From: Minisyncoccota bacterium
GTDB taxonomy: Bacteria > Patescibacteriota > Minisyncoccia > UBA6257 > 2-01-FULL-56-20
NCBI GenBank assembly: GCA_031291905.1
Contig: JARLIC010000030.1
Span: 1 to 23,092, forward strand
Direction: 5' to 3'
DNA: 23,092 bases
Shown one piece after another: positions 12,574-21,236 of this stretch; positions within the stretch are counted from its first letter, which is position 1; each line of letters opens with the position of its first letter. Below the pieces are notes generated by a model. The model saw only the letters and a program-made list of their open reading frames with translations. It was not told where the DNA came from and did not search any database. The translations under genes were made by a program, and so were the position numbers.

Positions 12574-14853
12574 ATGATCGATGTCAAGAAATTGATCTCC
12601 GGATTCCTGATCCTCGCCGCCGCCGCGGTGGGTTCGGGCCTTATCCTCTCGTTCGCGGGAACCCTCACGTCGCCGTCCGGCGCGAAGACCGCCGCCGGAC
12701 CCAAGATCGCCGGCATCGGGTCGGCGCTCGGCACATCGTCGGGGTCCGCCGGCATGAATGCGTTCGTGGATACCGGCTCGCTGCAAGGTAACGCAGCAGA
12801 AGTGTTGAGTGCTATTCAGACCACATCCACCGCAGCCGTGGCGAGCGATCCAAATAACCTCACTAATGTATTTGCGGATTCGTTCTTGAACGGCCTTGTC
12901 GCCGCGAATCCCAATGGCGCGACCGTTGACAGTAGTGGCAACTCAAATTTCAACGAACCCGACACTCAGGCGGTCGCTCAAGCATTGTCGAGCGATCCTT
13001 CTTTCACAAATTTCAAAGCGCCGGATTGGGACGCGGAAGTGGCAAAAATAAAAATAACCACTACCGGCGATAATTCTTCCGAAAGTATCGCCACCTATAC
13101 AGCCGCCTTCAACGATATATATCAAAAATATATTATCAGCACCAATATTGGAGGCGTTCTTGGACAAAAAAATTCTGCCGATGCGCCTGCGGTTATTAGC
13201 CAGATCCAAGAAACCCTCCAGGCCGCGGCGGCCATTCCTACCCCGAGTTCCATGGTAGGACTTCAGCAAAGTTTTATAAAGCTTCTTGTTTATGAAAAAA
13301 ATTCTGCGCAGCTTGTTTCCATGGCCGCAACGGACCCATTGAAGGCTTCTCTTACTTTTCAAGGCGAGCAAACAAAATATGACCTTGCGATCAGTGATTT
13401 TTCCGGCCGCTGGAGCCGTTTTGCCGCCACAACCAAAACATCGACGCTTCTTAATAACTCTCCGCAAAGTAAAGCCGTGGCCTTTATTAATGATTTTTTG
13501 GGCATCCCCACCGCCCATGCACAATGGGTTGTTACTGATCCTGGAGTTATTGCCCTGAATACCGCTCAACTGGGGAAGATGATTGAACAGTATGTGGAGG
13601 ATATTGCCTTGCAAATTCTGATCAACGTCCTTACAAACCTCATTCAAAGAAAGGTGCTCACATGGGTCCAGGGAAGTGGTACGCCGCGCTTTGTTACTGA
13701 TTTTGGGACCCAAATGGTGAACTCATTCCAAACCGCCGCAGTGAATAAAATAAACAATCTAGTGACGGAATGTATACCGAGCTATCAGGCTCCTTCGGTA
13801 AACCTGCTTCTTTCAACACCCTCAGTGGCGCAAAAAAACTCCTGTCTTGCTCAATTCAACGGCCAACTCAACAACAATCTCCAAAATTTCTATAACCATT
13901 TCGACAATCTCACTAATTATTTAAGCCTCTTCCAGCCGGGCGGCAACATCTGGTCGCTCACCGTGCAGACCCGCGATGCCGCGGTCATTGCGGGATCCCA
14001 AAACCAACAGGCGCAACAGACCCAGACCACTGCACAACAAGGGTGGATCGGCAGTTCGAAATGCGCCGATGGTAGCGACCCAAATGGAAGCCACTACACC
14101 TGCCCGGATGGCGGAACGCTCGATGGGACCATGTGCGACCCCACGCCATCGGCAACCAATTGCTCGGCTGATGCGACCACAGTATGTGACTCGAGCTTAA
14201 GTTTGCCAACCAACGCGGTCCTTGTAACAAACAATGGTTCCTGTGCGAGCACCGGTGCCGCCCCGAAGGTCACAAGTCCTGGCCAAGCGACCGGCCAGGG
14301 ATTCTTTTCGGGTCTTAAGAGTGGTGCGGAAAATATCACAAGCGCAAAGAATATTGCCGGCCTTTTGAACGCCTTGACAAGTTCATTGCTCAACAGCCTT
14401 GCACAGGCCGCTATCAGTTACTCCACCAAAGAATTGGATGGCCTTACCAACGGGGGGACCGGTAGTGGCGCCTCCGATTCGGGTGTCATAGGGGTATCAT
14501 CTTCCAGTATGGTCTTTTCCACTCCCTCCTCCACCACCGCAACACAATGTATCCCCTCGATCCAAAGTACATTCCTTAATGCATCGACCAGCCAGGCAAG
14601 CGTAAGCTTCTCCGCCGCGGGCGCCGCTATTGACTCGAACTGCGCCGCAGGCGGCAATTGCCCCGCGAATGAGAATAGCGACGGAACTCCTATTTATACC
14701 TGGTCCGCACCGGGCTCGTTGAATTATGGAAATGGGGCAACTCCGACCGGTAATTCCTTCTTTGCGGCGTATAGTGCGACCGGCACTTATTATGTGACCG
14801 CGACCGCCTCGACCGATAACACCGCCGCGACATGCGAAGTCGACGTACAATAG
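12574..14853 (+). CDS. Large exported T4SS-associated protein with internal AHAQW segment and PKD/Ig-like C-terminus
   Basis: 759 aa. An N-terminal hydrophobic helix (7-29) suggests export or anchoring. Residues 30-305 are Ala/Ser/Asn/Thr-rich with no recognised domain. At 314-318 is AHAQW, resembling a signal-peptidase site, followed by VVTDPGVIALNTAQLGKMIEQY and a helical region (319-470) that resembles the mature part of a VirB5/TrbJ-like protein common next to CPR T4SS genes. Then comes a Gln-rich stretch (475-490), a Cys-rich part (six Cys between 497 and 557) and a C-terminal region (about 655-759) ending in an Ig/PKD-like strand pattern (YTWSAPG ... GTYYVTATAS). There are 12 Cys in total, suggesting disulfides. 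The ATG at 12574 is preferred over the TTG at 12565, which lies against the TATAAT box. The gene is 7 nt before the VirB6-like gene. Exact role unknown. Confidence 0.75.
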   Translation: MIDVKKLISGFLILAAAAVGSGLILSFAGTLTSPSGAKTAAGPKIAGIGSALGTSSGSAGMNAFVDTGSLQGNAAEVLSAIQTTSTAAVASDPNNLTNVFADSFLNGLVAANPNGATVDSSGNSNFNEPDTQAVAQALSSDPSFTNFKAPDWDAEVAKIKITTTGDNSSESIATYTAAFNDIYQKYIISTNIGGVLGQKNSADAPAVISQIQETLQAAAAIPTPSSMVGLQQSFIKLLVYEKNSAQLVSMAATDPLKASLTFQGEQTKYDLAISDFSGRWSRFAATTKTSTLLNNSPQSKAVAFINDFLGIPTAHAQWVVTDPGVIALNTAQLGKMIEQYVEDIALQILINVLTNLIQRKVLTWVQGSGTPRFVTDFGTQMVNSFQTAAVNKINNLVTECIPSYQAPSVNLLLSTPSVAQKNSCLAQFNGQLNNNLQNFYNHFDNLTNYLSLFQPGGNIWSLTVQTRDAAVIAGSQNQQAQQTQTTAQQGWIGSSKCADGSDPNGSHYTCPDGGTLDGTMCDPTPSATNCSADATTVCDSSLSLPTNAVLVTNNGSCASTGAAPKVTSPGQATGQGFFSGLKSGAENITSAKNIAGLLNALTSSLLNSLAQAAISYSTKELDGLTNGGTGSGASDSGVIGVSSSSMVFSTPSSTTATQCIPSIQSTFLNASTSQASVSFSAAGAAIDSNCAAGGNCPANENSDGTPIYTWSAPGSLNYGNGATPTGNSFFAAYSATGTYYVTATASTDNTAATCEVDVQ

Positions 14854-14860
14854 TGCTTTC

Positions 14861-17116
14861 ATGAAATTTTTAAAACACATCTCCGATAAGAAGATACTGA
14901 TCCCGGCGATCTTGTCGGTGTTTGTGATGTTCCTGGCATCAACCCACATCACCCACGCTTCTTTCTTTGGCCTAGATGATATCACCGGAGGGTTCGTATC
15001 CGGTCTCGCGTGGATCGCATCAACACTCATTGCCGGAATCCTCGGCATCGTGGTCGCCGTCGAAATGTGGTTTGTCGCGATCGTCCTGAATATCAACGAC
15101 GGCGTGTTCCAAAGCACGTTCGTGCAGACGGGATTCTCCATCTCTCTTTCGGTCGCCAACCTCGCGTTCGTGCTCGGCATCATCGTCATCGCCATTGCGA
15201 CGATCCTGCGGAACGAATCGTACGGTATCAAGAAATTGCTTTGGAAACTTGTGGTGGCCGCGATATTGGTGAACTTCGGCCTCGTGATCGCGGCGCCGAT
15301 CTTCGGCTTGGGCAACTCGCTCACGCATTATTTTCTAAACTGCATCGACCCCACGGGCGGGGGATGTACCGCAAGCTCTTCGGGATTCGACAGTTATTCA
15401 AAATTCGCCACTTCGTTCGCGGGGACCTTCCAGCCACAGGACAACTTCACGACAGTCAATACGGCGGCAGCCACGGCGGGCAATTCCGCAGGCGTCTCCG
15501 CGGCCACGGGCGCATTTTCCGCGCTCGGCACCGTTTTTGGAAAGACATTTGTGCCGATATTCGGCGTCTTTGCGACCGTGGTCAACTTGGTGATTATTAT
15601 TGCGGTCCTTCTGGCTTTCATCCTGCTCCTTTTGATACGCTATCTTTACATCGCTATACTCGCCATCCTTATGCCTTTCGCATGGGCATCGTGGGTTTTC
15701 CCGGGTTTCAAAACTCACTGGGATAGCTGGTGGAACCAATTCATCCGATGGACCTTCTTCAGCCCCGTCGTCATCTTCTTCATCTATCTGGCAATGCTCC
15801 TTATGCAGCCGTCAGCCAGCGGAGGAATGGATTTCACTCCCTACTTCAGCTCATCCACTGCCCTTGGTGGCGCCTTTGCCCCGCTTTCCGCCCTGCTTGG
15901 CAGCCTATTCACTCCCATCATTGAGGCATCGCTTAGGGAGATCATCTTTGCGGGACTCATTGTCGGCGGCATGATCGCCGCGAACTCGATGGGGATCAAG
16001 ATGGCGGGAACGGCAGTGGGCGTAATGAAACAAGGTGGAGCAGCTGTGGGTAATTGGAGCAAGAAGCAGGGGGTGAAGGGGGCGCGGCGCGGATGGCAGG
16101 CCGCGGGTGGACAAAATCTCACCCGTCGGCTTCAGTCCGGTCAGATCGGAAAATTTGCCAACGTGCCCGGCGCAAAGCGCCTTGCATCCCTTGCGGGTAG
16201 GGGTTTATCGAGCATCCAAACCAACCAAGCCCTTGTTGAGGCGTCGCAAAAAAATGTTCCCAAGGGTAAAGAGGAGGTGCTGGCCAACCTTAGCGGTTCA
16301 ATGAACAAGCAGGATACCTTTGCGCATCTCGCTGCGGCCATAAAGGGTGGATATCTCACCGAGGAAACCATGGTGAATGGAAAGAAGGCCCGGGATATCG
16401 TCGACGACAAAGACGCGATCCAGCGTTATGGACAGGGAGGCTTGGCAGCCGACGCCGACGACCTCTTCTTGAGCAATACCGATATTCGTAATTGCCAACG
16501 CGCGCTCAAGGACTATAGCGCCGCGCTCGAAAAAGGAGTTTCCCAGGTGGAAGCGCAGAAACTACTGCAGGTTCCCGTATCGGCAAAAGATGGCATTAAG
16601 GATTCGAACGGCAATGTGATTCAGGGTCATAAGCAAGGCGATCTTGTCGACGCAACGACACTTCTCAGAGAATCCATGGACGAGCTCATCCTTACCAAAA
16701 AGAAGGGTGACCTCGCCAAGGTTAATATGAAAGATGTCTTTGGAAAAAAGACCACCCCCGAAGATATCGATATACAAAACGTGCGTCTTGGAAGTATCGC
16801 AAGGCAAACCCCTGAAGTTCTGCCGACCATAATGAACAAATTAAGGGGTAGCGAATTGAAAAATATACAAACTATTTACCCGAAAATAGTCGACGCTCAG
16901 ACAATTTGGGTGGGTGGGCAGATAGAAAAGATCGCAAACAGGTCGGATATTGACGACGAACAAAAGGCGGCCGAAATCTCTCGTTTGGGACTGGATCGCG
17001 CCCAGAAGAATTTGGAAGGGGCGGCCGAGAAATTTGAAAAGGTTTTGGTCAATAACAGTACGTTTGTCAGTTTCACGGACCCCGCAGGGGGATCGGCACC
17101 GGAGCCCACAAAATGA
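14861..17116 (+). CDS. VirB6/TrbL-like T4SS inner-membrane channel protein with large soluble C-terminal domain
   Basis: 751 aa. An N-terminal hydrophobic segment ending THASFFG (12-34) looks like a signal peptide. Membrane segments follow at about 46-76, 97-116, 127-150, 232-258, 259-280, 298-315 and 360-376. The block RYLYIAILAILMPFAWASWVF, then FKTHWDSWWNQFIRWTFFSPVV (260-304), is typical of the VirB6-like proteins of CPR and Gram-positive T4SS, which form the inner-membrane pore. The last 360 residues (about 390-751) are hydrophilic: first a basic Gly/Ala/Arg/Lys-rich linker (390-450), then a charged helical domain that I do not recognise. The gene starts 7 nt after the preceding stop with no SD; TACAAT lies 9 nt before the ATG. 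No relaxase or coupling protein is in the window, so conjugation is not established. Confidence 0.85.
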   Translation: MKFLKHISDKKILIPAILSVFVMFLASTHITHASFFGLDDITGGFVSGLAWIASTLIAGILGIVVAVEMWFVAIVLNINDGVFQSTFVQTGFSISLSVANLAFVLGIIVIAIATILRNESYGIKKLLWKLVVAAILVNFGLVIAAPIFGLGNSLTHYFLNCIDPTGGGCTASSSGFDSYSKFATSFAGTFQPQDNFTTVNTAAATAGNSAGVSAATGAFSALGTVFGKTFVPIFGVFATVVNLVIIIAVLLAFILLLLIRYLYIAILAILMPFAWASWVFPGFKTHWDSWWNQFIRWTFFSPVVIFFIYLAMLLMQPSASGGMDFTPYFSSSTALGGAFAPLSALLGSLFTPIIEASLREIIFAGLIVGGMIAANSMGIKMAGTAVGVMKQGGAAVGNWSKKQGVKGARRGWQAAGGQNLTRRLQSGQIGKFANVPGAKRLASLAGRGLSSIQTNQALVEASQKNVPKGKEEVLANLSGSMNKQDTFAHLAAAIKGGYLTEETMVNGKKARDIVDDKDAIQRYGQGGLAADADDLFLSNTDIRNCQRALKDYSAALEKGVSQVEAQKLLQVPVSAKDGIKDSNGNVIQGHKQGDLVDATTLLRESMDELILTKKKGDLAKVNMKDVFGKKTTPEDIDIQNVRLGSIARQTPEVLPTIMNKLRGSELKNIQTIYPKIVDAQTIWVGGQIEKIANRSDIDDEQKAAEISRLGLDRAQKNLEGAAEKFEKVLVNNSTFVSFTDPAGGSAPEPTK

Positions 17117-17144
17117 GAAAATAATCACACCGGAAACAAAAACA

Positions 17145-18191
17145 ATGGTCATCCCTTTGGAAAATCAAATTCTCGCTCGTTGGGACACCATCCCTGATAA
17201 TCTCAGAGATGCGCTGACTTCGAGTGCGAGCTCCGATTTTATCTGGGATATCGCCACCAAAGAGAATGTCCCAAAGGAAAAGATACGCATTGTTGCGGGT
17301 GTCGCAGGATATGTGCTTTTGGGCTTTCTCCATCCCGACGATCTCGCGCAGGAGTTGGTGAAGCAGGCCGCCGTCGACCCGAAGTCCGCGACGGCGATCC
17401 AGAATGCCCTTCGCGACAGGATCTTTGCGCCGCTCAAGCAACAGATCGACACCGTGTACCAGACCGCGGACGCCATGCCGAAGTCCACCATCATCAAAGA
17501 TGTGAATGGGCCGAGGATCATTGCAACGGCCATACCGGGGAAAACGCCTACCCCGCCCCCTTTGCCGCTCCAAGCCCTTTCCGGTGCGGGATGGTCAAAG
17601 ATGAAGCCCGGCAATGTTCCGCCAAGACCCCCGGTCCCTCCGCAAAGTGCCGTAGGGGAATTTGCGCGATTGAAGGTTCAGCCTGCGGCATCAGGCACGA
17701 TCCCAATGCCCGTACCGACCCCTGCGGCGACCCCTTCGCCTTCATCCGCTCCCGCTCCCGTGATGCTCCGGCAGGAAACGCCTTTCGGTGCGGCGCAAAA
17801 AAATGCGGACTTTCATATTGCCAAATCCGATGACGGCGCCCAGAGAGAGTTCAGCACGGCAAAAGAACCGATCAGGGTGATGCCCGCAGTCATCGAATTC
17901 AATAAGGGTGCCGTGACCGCGCCGAAACAGGCAATGCCGTCCGCGCCGTCCCCCCAGCCCGCCCGCTATACCGAGTTCAAATCATCGCTTGCCTCGATCC
18001 CCGTCACGGATTCGGGCGCACGGAAAGTGACCGAGGTCACCTCGGCACCGACACCCGCCCCCGCACGAATACCCGTACCCATACCGAAACCTCCGACGCC
18101 TCCTGCTGCAGCTCCGGCCATGCCGGCCGCCAATCCGTCGGCGACCCCGAAGGTTATCGTGCAGGATTTCCTCCAACAGCCGCCCAAATAG
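17145..18191 (+). CDS. Proline/alanine-rich T4SS-locus protein of unknown function
   Basis: 348 aa. The N-terminal 125 residues look like a compact helical domain (LARWDTIPDNLRDAL, IRIVAGVAGYVLLGFLHPDDLAQELV, RDRIFAPLKQQIDTVY). The remainder (about 130-348) is a low-complexity Pro/Ala/Thr-rich tail with many P-x-P repeats (PTPPPLP, PPRPPVPP, PVPTPAATPSPSSAPAP) and ends QDFLQQPPK. There is no signal peptide or clear membrane helix. It is encoded between the VirB6-like and PrgI-like genes, which suggests a cytoplasmic or membrane-peripheral partner. The start at 17145 follows the VirB6-like stop by 28 nt; the frame is open upstream to 16950, but that part overlaps the VirB6-like gene in another frame and looks spurious. 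Function unknown. Confidence 0.75.
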   Translation: MVIPLENQILARWDTIPDNLRDALTSSASSDFIWDIATKENVPKEKIRIVAGVAGYVLLGFLHPDDLAQELVKQAAVDPKSATAIQNALRDRIFAPLKQQIDTVYQTADAMPKSTIIKDVNGPRIIATAIPGKTPTPPPLPLQALSGAGWSKMKPGNVPPRPPVPPQSAVGEFARLKVQPAASGTIPMPVPTPAATPSPSSAPAPVMLRQETPFGAAQKNADFHIAKSDDGAQREFSTAKEPIRVMPAVIEFNKGAVTAPKQAMPSAPSPQPARYTEFKSSLASIPVTDSGARKVTEVTSAPTPAPARIPVPIPKPPTPPAAAPAMPAANPSATPKVIVQDFLQQPPK

Positions 18192-18202
18192 GTTTTGTTC
18201 GC

Positions 18203-18231
18203 TTGTCCCGCGGCGCGGCATCATCTAGAAT
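18203..18231 (+). promoter_or_regulatory. Candidate internal leaderless promoter before the PrgI gene
   Basis: TTGTCC (18203-18208), 17-bp spacer, TAGAAT (18226-18231), then 6 nt to the ATG at 18238. The predicted transcript starts at the A of the ATG. No SD is present. Confidence 0.5.
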
Positions 18232-18237
18232 GCAGAT

Positions 18238-18744
18238 ATGCAGTTCCAAGTTCCTCAATTCATTGAGACGGAAGATAAGGTGGTGGGCCCTTTTTCGCTG
18301 CGTCAGTTCCTTTATATCGGCGCGGGCGGGCTCATAAGCGCCATTTTTTACTTCTTTGTGCAGACGTGGCTTTTCATTATTGCCGCGATCATCATTATGG
18401 GCATTGCGGCGGCGATCGCATTCGTGAAAGTGAACGGGCAGCCGTTCACCAAAATAATGTCCGCCGCACTCGACTTCTACTGGAAGCCGCAGGCATACAT
18501 ATGGAAACCGGAGGCAACCGCGCCCGCCATGCAGAAACCGGCGCGGGAGAGCGGCATATCGCTCGAATCGATCGCTTCGGGCATGGCGCTCCATAAAAGC
18601 TGGGAAAATCTCCAGACCGGCACGCCGATCGTCCCAAAAACGTCCGACCGCGAATTCATCGAGAACCGAATGAACCAGCGCTATCAAATAATGGAGAAGT
18701 TGACCGGCGACCGCCAGGCGGCGAAGCGCGTGGACTATCGCTAA
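18238..18744 (+). CDS. PrgI-family (VirB3-like) T4SS membrane protein
   Basis: 168 aa. The start MQFQVPQFIETEDKVVGPFSLRQFLY is the PrgI-family signature. Two adjacent membrane helices follow (about 24-43 and 46-64), then VNGQPFTKIMSAALDFYWKPQAYIWKP (66-92), also typical, and a soluble tail of about 75 residues. PrgI proteins play the role of VirB3: a small inner-membrane subunit that docks the VirB4 ATPase. The gene immediately precedes the VirB4 N-terminal-domain gene and VirB4, the usual order. A leaderless-type promoter (TAGAAT 6 nt before the ATG) suggests an internal transcription start. Confidence 0.9.
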   Translation: MQFQVPQFIETEDKVVGPFSLRQFLYIGAGGLISAIFYFFVQTWLFIIAAIIIMGIAAAIAFVKVNGQPFTKIMSAALDFYWKPQAYIWKPEATAPAMQKPARESGISLESIASGMALHKSWENLQTGTPIVPKTSDREFIENRMNQRYQIMEKLTGDRQAAKRVDYR

Positions 18745-18762
18745 GCGGTAAAAATCGTGCAA

Positions 18763-18768
18763 TAATAT
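18763..18768 (+). promoter_or_regulatory. Candidate -10 box before the VirB4 N-terminal-domain gene
   Basis: TAATAT (18763-18768) lies 6 nt before the ATG at 18775, the spacing expected for a leaderless transcript; no clear -35 and no SD. Confidence 0.35.
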
Positions 18769-18774
18769 AGGGGT

Positions 18775-19476
18775 ATGGCACAGACCCCAAAGCAGGATGC
18801 GGGAAATTCCCTGGATCTTGTCGACATCAAGGAGATAAAAGAGAAGACCGTGATCGTAAAAGACGGCAGCTTTCGCCAGCTCGTCATGGTGGGCGGGGTC
18901 AATTTTTCATTGAAATCCGATTCGGAACAGACCATCATCACCCAGGCGTACCAGACATTCCTGAACAGCATCGATTTCCCGCTCCAGATAGTCATCCACT
19001 CGCGCAAAGTGAACATCGACCGGTATATCCAGACCCTCCTTGTGCGGAAGGAGGCGGAGTCGTCGCCGATCCTCCAGAATCAGATCGATGAATATGCGGA
19101 GTTCATCAAGGGATTCGTTCAGAAGAACGCGATTATGGAGAAGATCTTCCTGGTGGTCGTGTCGTTCTATCCCGTCGTAGGGGAGGGAAGCATAAAAAGC
19201 GCATCGAGCGCATTCTCTTCGCTGCCGTTCTTCGGCAAAAAGAAGACCACCGCTACGGAACAACAGGCAAAGAACAAGGAGGATGAGGACAAGACGTTCA
19301 AGGAGCATCTCGAGCAGCTGAACCAACGCACCACGCAGGTGACGAGCGGACTTTTGAGCATCGGGCTCGAGGCGACCGTGCTCGGGGACGAACAGCTGGT
19401 GGAACTTTTCTATAATTTCTACAATCCACAGACGATCGAACAGAAGAATGTCGTTGCGGCGCCGCAGACCCAATAA
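18775..19476 (+). CDS. TraC-like/VirB4 N-terminal-domain protein
   Basis: 233 aa, soluble. Residues 17-135 (DIKEIKEKTVIVKDGSFRQLVMVGGVNFSLKSD, FLNSIDFPLQIVIHSRKVNIDRYI, EKIFLVVVSFYP) match the N-terminal TraC-like domain that precedes the ATPase core in many Gram-positive and CPR VirB4 systems. A Lys/Thr/Gln-rich linker (155-175) leads to QRTTQVTSGLLSIGLEATVLGDEQLVELFYNFYNP (184-218), the conserved end of this domain. Here it is a separate protein, with the ATPase gene starting 12 nt after its stop. It probably forms the part of the VirB4 assembly that contacts PrgI and the membrane. Confidence 0.85.
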   Translation: MAQTPKQDAGNSLDLVDIKEIKEKTVIVKDGSFRQLVMVGGVNFSLKSDSEQTIITQAYQTFLNSIDFPLQIVIHSRKVNIDRYIQTLLVRKEAESSPILQNQIDEYAEFIKGFVQKNAIMEKIFLVVVSFYPVVGEGSIKSASSAFSSLPFFGKKKTTATEQQAKNKEDEDKTFKEHLEQLNQRTTQVTSGLLSIGLEATVLGDEQLVELFYNFYNPQTIEQKNVVAAPQTQ

Positions 19477-19488
19477 CACAAAACACCC

Positions 19489-21225
19489 ATGCCGGACCAA
19501 CCGCAGGATAACCAATTCCAGGACGTGAAGAAGATCATCGCACCCGCAGGCGCGGAGGTCTCCCCGAATTTCCTGAAGATCGGCGACAAGATCGCGAAGA
19601 CGTTCTTTGTGCTTTCGTATCCGCGCTATCTTTCGACCGGATGGTTCGAACCGATCATCAACCTGCCGAACCTGTTCGATGTCTCGATCTATATCGTCCC
19701 CGTCGACACCGGGCTGTCGCTCAAGAACCTGCGCAAGAAGGCGGGCCAGCTCGAATCGCAGATGAATGAAGAGCAGCAGAAGGGGCTCGTGCGCAACCCA
19801 ATGCTCGAGACGGCCATCAACGACGTGGAAGGCCTGCGTGACTCGCTCCAGCAGTCGCAGGAAAAGATGTTCAACATCGGCGTTTATATCACGCTGTACG
19901 CCGACACGCAGGACGAGCTCGCGCGGCTCGAGAGCAAACTGACGACCATGATGGAAGCGAAGCTCATCTATATAAAGCCCGCGCTCTTCCAGCAGCTCGA
20001 CGGCCTCACCTCCATTCTGCCGCTCGAGAACGACAAGCTTCAGGTGTACAGCCCGATGAACACGAGCCCCATCTCGTCGTTCTTCCCGTTCATCTCCGAG
20101 GACCTTTCCTCCAACCAGGGGATCATGTACGGCGTGAACCTCAGCAACAACAACCTCGTCATCTTCGACCGGTTCTCACTCGAGAACGCCAACCAGGTGG
20201 TGTTCGCGAAATCAGGATCGGGCAAATCGTACACCACAAAGCTCGAGATCATCCGCTCGCTCATGGAAGGCATCGACATGGTGCTCGTCATCGACCCGGA
20301 GAACGAGTACGGCAAACTTGCGGACACGTTCGGCGGAAGCATGTTCAACATCTCGCTCTCGTCGCACGAGCACATCAATCCGTTCGACATCCCGATCATC
20401 CCCGAAGGCGAGACACCCTCGGACGTGCTCCGCTCGCACATCGTCACACTCTCGTCACTCATCAAACTGATGGTCGGAAAGATCACGCCGGAGGAGGATT
20501 CCATCCTCGACCGGGCGATCACCGAGACCTACGCCTCGCGCGACATCACCCCGGACTCCGACTTCGCCGGCAAGGAAGCGCCGCTCTTGAGCGACCTTGA
20601 GACGGTCCTGCGCAACCTTGAGGGAGGCAAGGACCTCGCGGAAAAGCTCTATAAATATACCAAGGGCAGTTTTGCGGGATTCTTGAACCAGCCCACCAAC
20701 ATCGACGTCGCGAACCGCCTGATCGTCTTTTCCATCCGCGACCTTGAGGAAGAGCTTCGCCCGATCGGTATGTACGTCGTCCTTAACTTCATCTGGAACA
20801 TCATCCGCGCAAAGCTCGCCAAACGCCTGCTCTTCATCGACGAGGCATGGATCATGATGAAGAACGACGACAGCGCGGAGTTCCTGTTCGGCCTTGTGAA
20901 GCGCGCGCGCAAATATTATCTCGGCGTGACGACGATCACGCAGGATGTCGAGGACTTCCTCCGCTCGCCGTACGGCCGTCCGATCGTCACCAACTCTTCG
21001 ATCCAAATGCTCTTGAAGCAGGCGCCCGCCACCATCGACATCGTTGCCAAGGCGTTCGACCTCACCGACGCGGAGAAGAACTTCCTCCTTGGCGCGGAGA
21101 TCGGCACCGGCATCTTCTTCGCCGGCAAGCGCCACGTGGCGATCCAGATCGTGCCGTCGTATTTCGAAGATCAGGTGATCACTACGAATCCCGAGCAGCT
21201 GCTTGAAGAAAAAGGTGCGCTTTAA
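19489..21225 (+). CDS. virB4: VirB4-family T4SS ATPase
   Basis: 578 aa. VirB4 is the conserved motor ATPase of T4SS, acting at the cytoplasmic face of the inner membrane in pilus biogenesis and substrate transfer. N-terminal part (about 30-230): IGDKIAKTFFVLSYPRYLSTGWFEPIINL and a helical region typical of the family. ATPase core: Walker A KSGSGKSYTTK (241-251), VLVIDPENEYGKL (265-277), Walker B LLFIDEAW (447-454), and the TTITQDVEDFL motif (481-491) followed by NSSIQMLLKQAP (502-513). All catalytic motifs look intact, so it is probably active. It is directly downstream of the separately encoded TraC-like domain. It starts with MPDQP and no SD; coupling to the previous gene through the 12-nt gap is likely. 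Confidence 0.96.
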   Translation: MPDQPQDNQFQDVKKIIAPAGAEVSPNFLKIGDKIAKTFFVLSYPRYLSTGWFEPIINLPNLFDVSIYIVPVDTGLSLKNLRKKAGQLESQMNEEQQKGLVRNPMLETAINDVEGLRDSLQQSQEKMFNIGVYITLYADTQDELARLESKLTTMMEAKLIYIKPALFQQLDGLTSILPLENDKLQVYSPMNTSPISSFFPFISEDLSSNQGIMYGVNLSNNNLVIFDRFSLENANQVVFAKSGSGKSYTTKLEIIRSLMEGIDMVLVIDPENEYGKLADTFGGSMFNISLSSHEHINPFDIPIIPEGETPSDVLRSHIVTLSSLIKLMVGKITPEEDSILDRAITETYASRDITPDSDFAGKEAPLLSDLETVLRNLEGGKDLAEKLYKYTKGSFAGFLNQPTNIDVANRLIVFSIRDLEEELRPIGMYVVLNFIWNIIRAKLAKRLLFIDEAWIMMKNDDSAEFLFGLVKRARKYYLGVTTITQDVEDFLRSPYGRPIVTNSSIQMLLKQAPATIDIVAKAFDLTDAEKNFLLGAEIGTGIFFAGKRHVAIQIVPSYFEDQVITTNPEQLLEEKGAL

Positions 21226-21236
21226 TATTCCCGTCC

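Noticed and set aside
16950..17144. Upstream extension of the Pro-rich protein.
   Set aside because: It overlaps the VirB6-like gene in another frame and yields an Arg-rich, unlikely sequence; the ATG at 17145 follows the VirB6-like stop.
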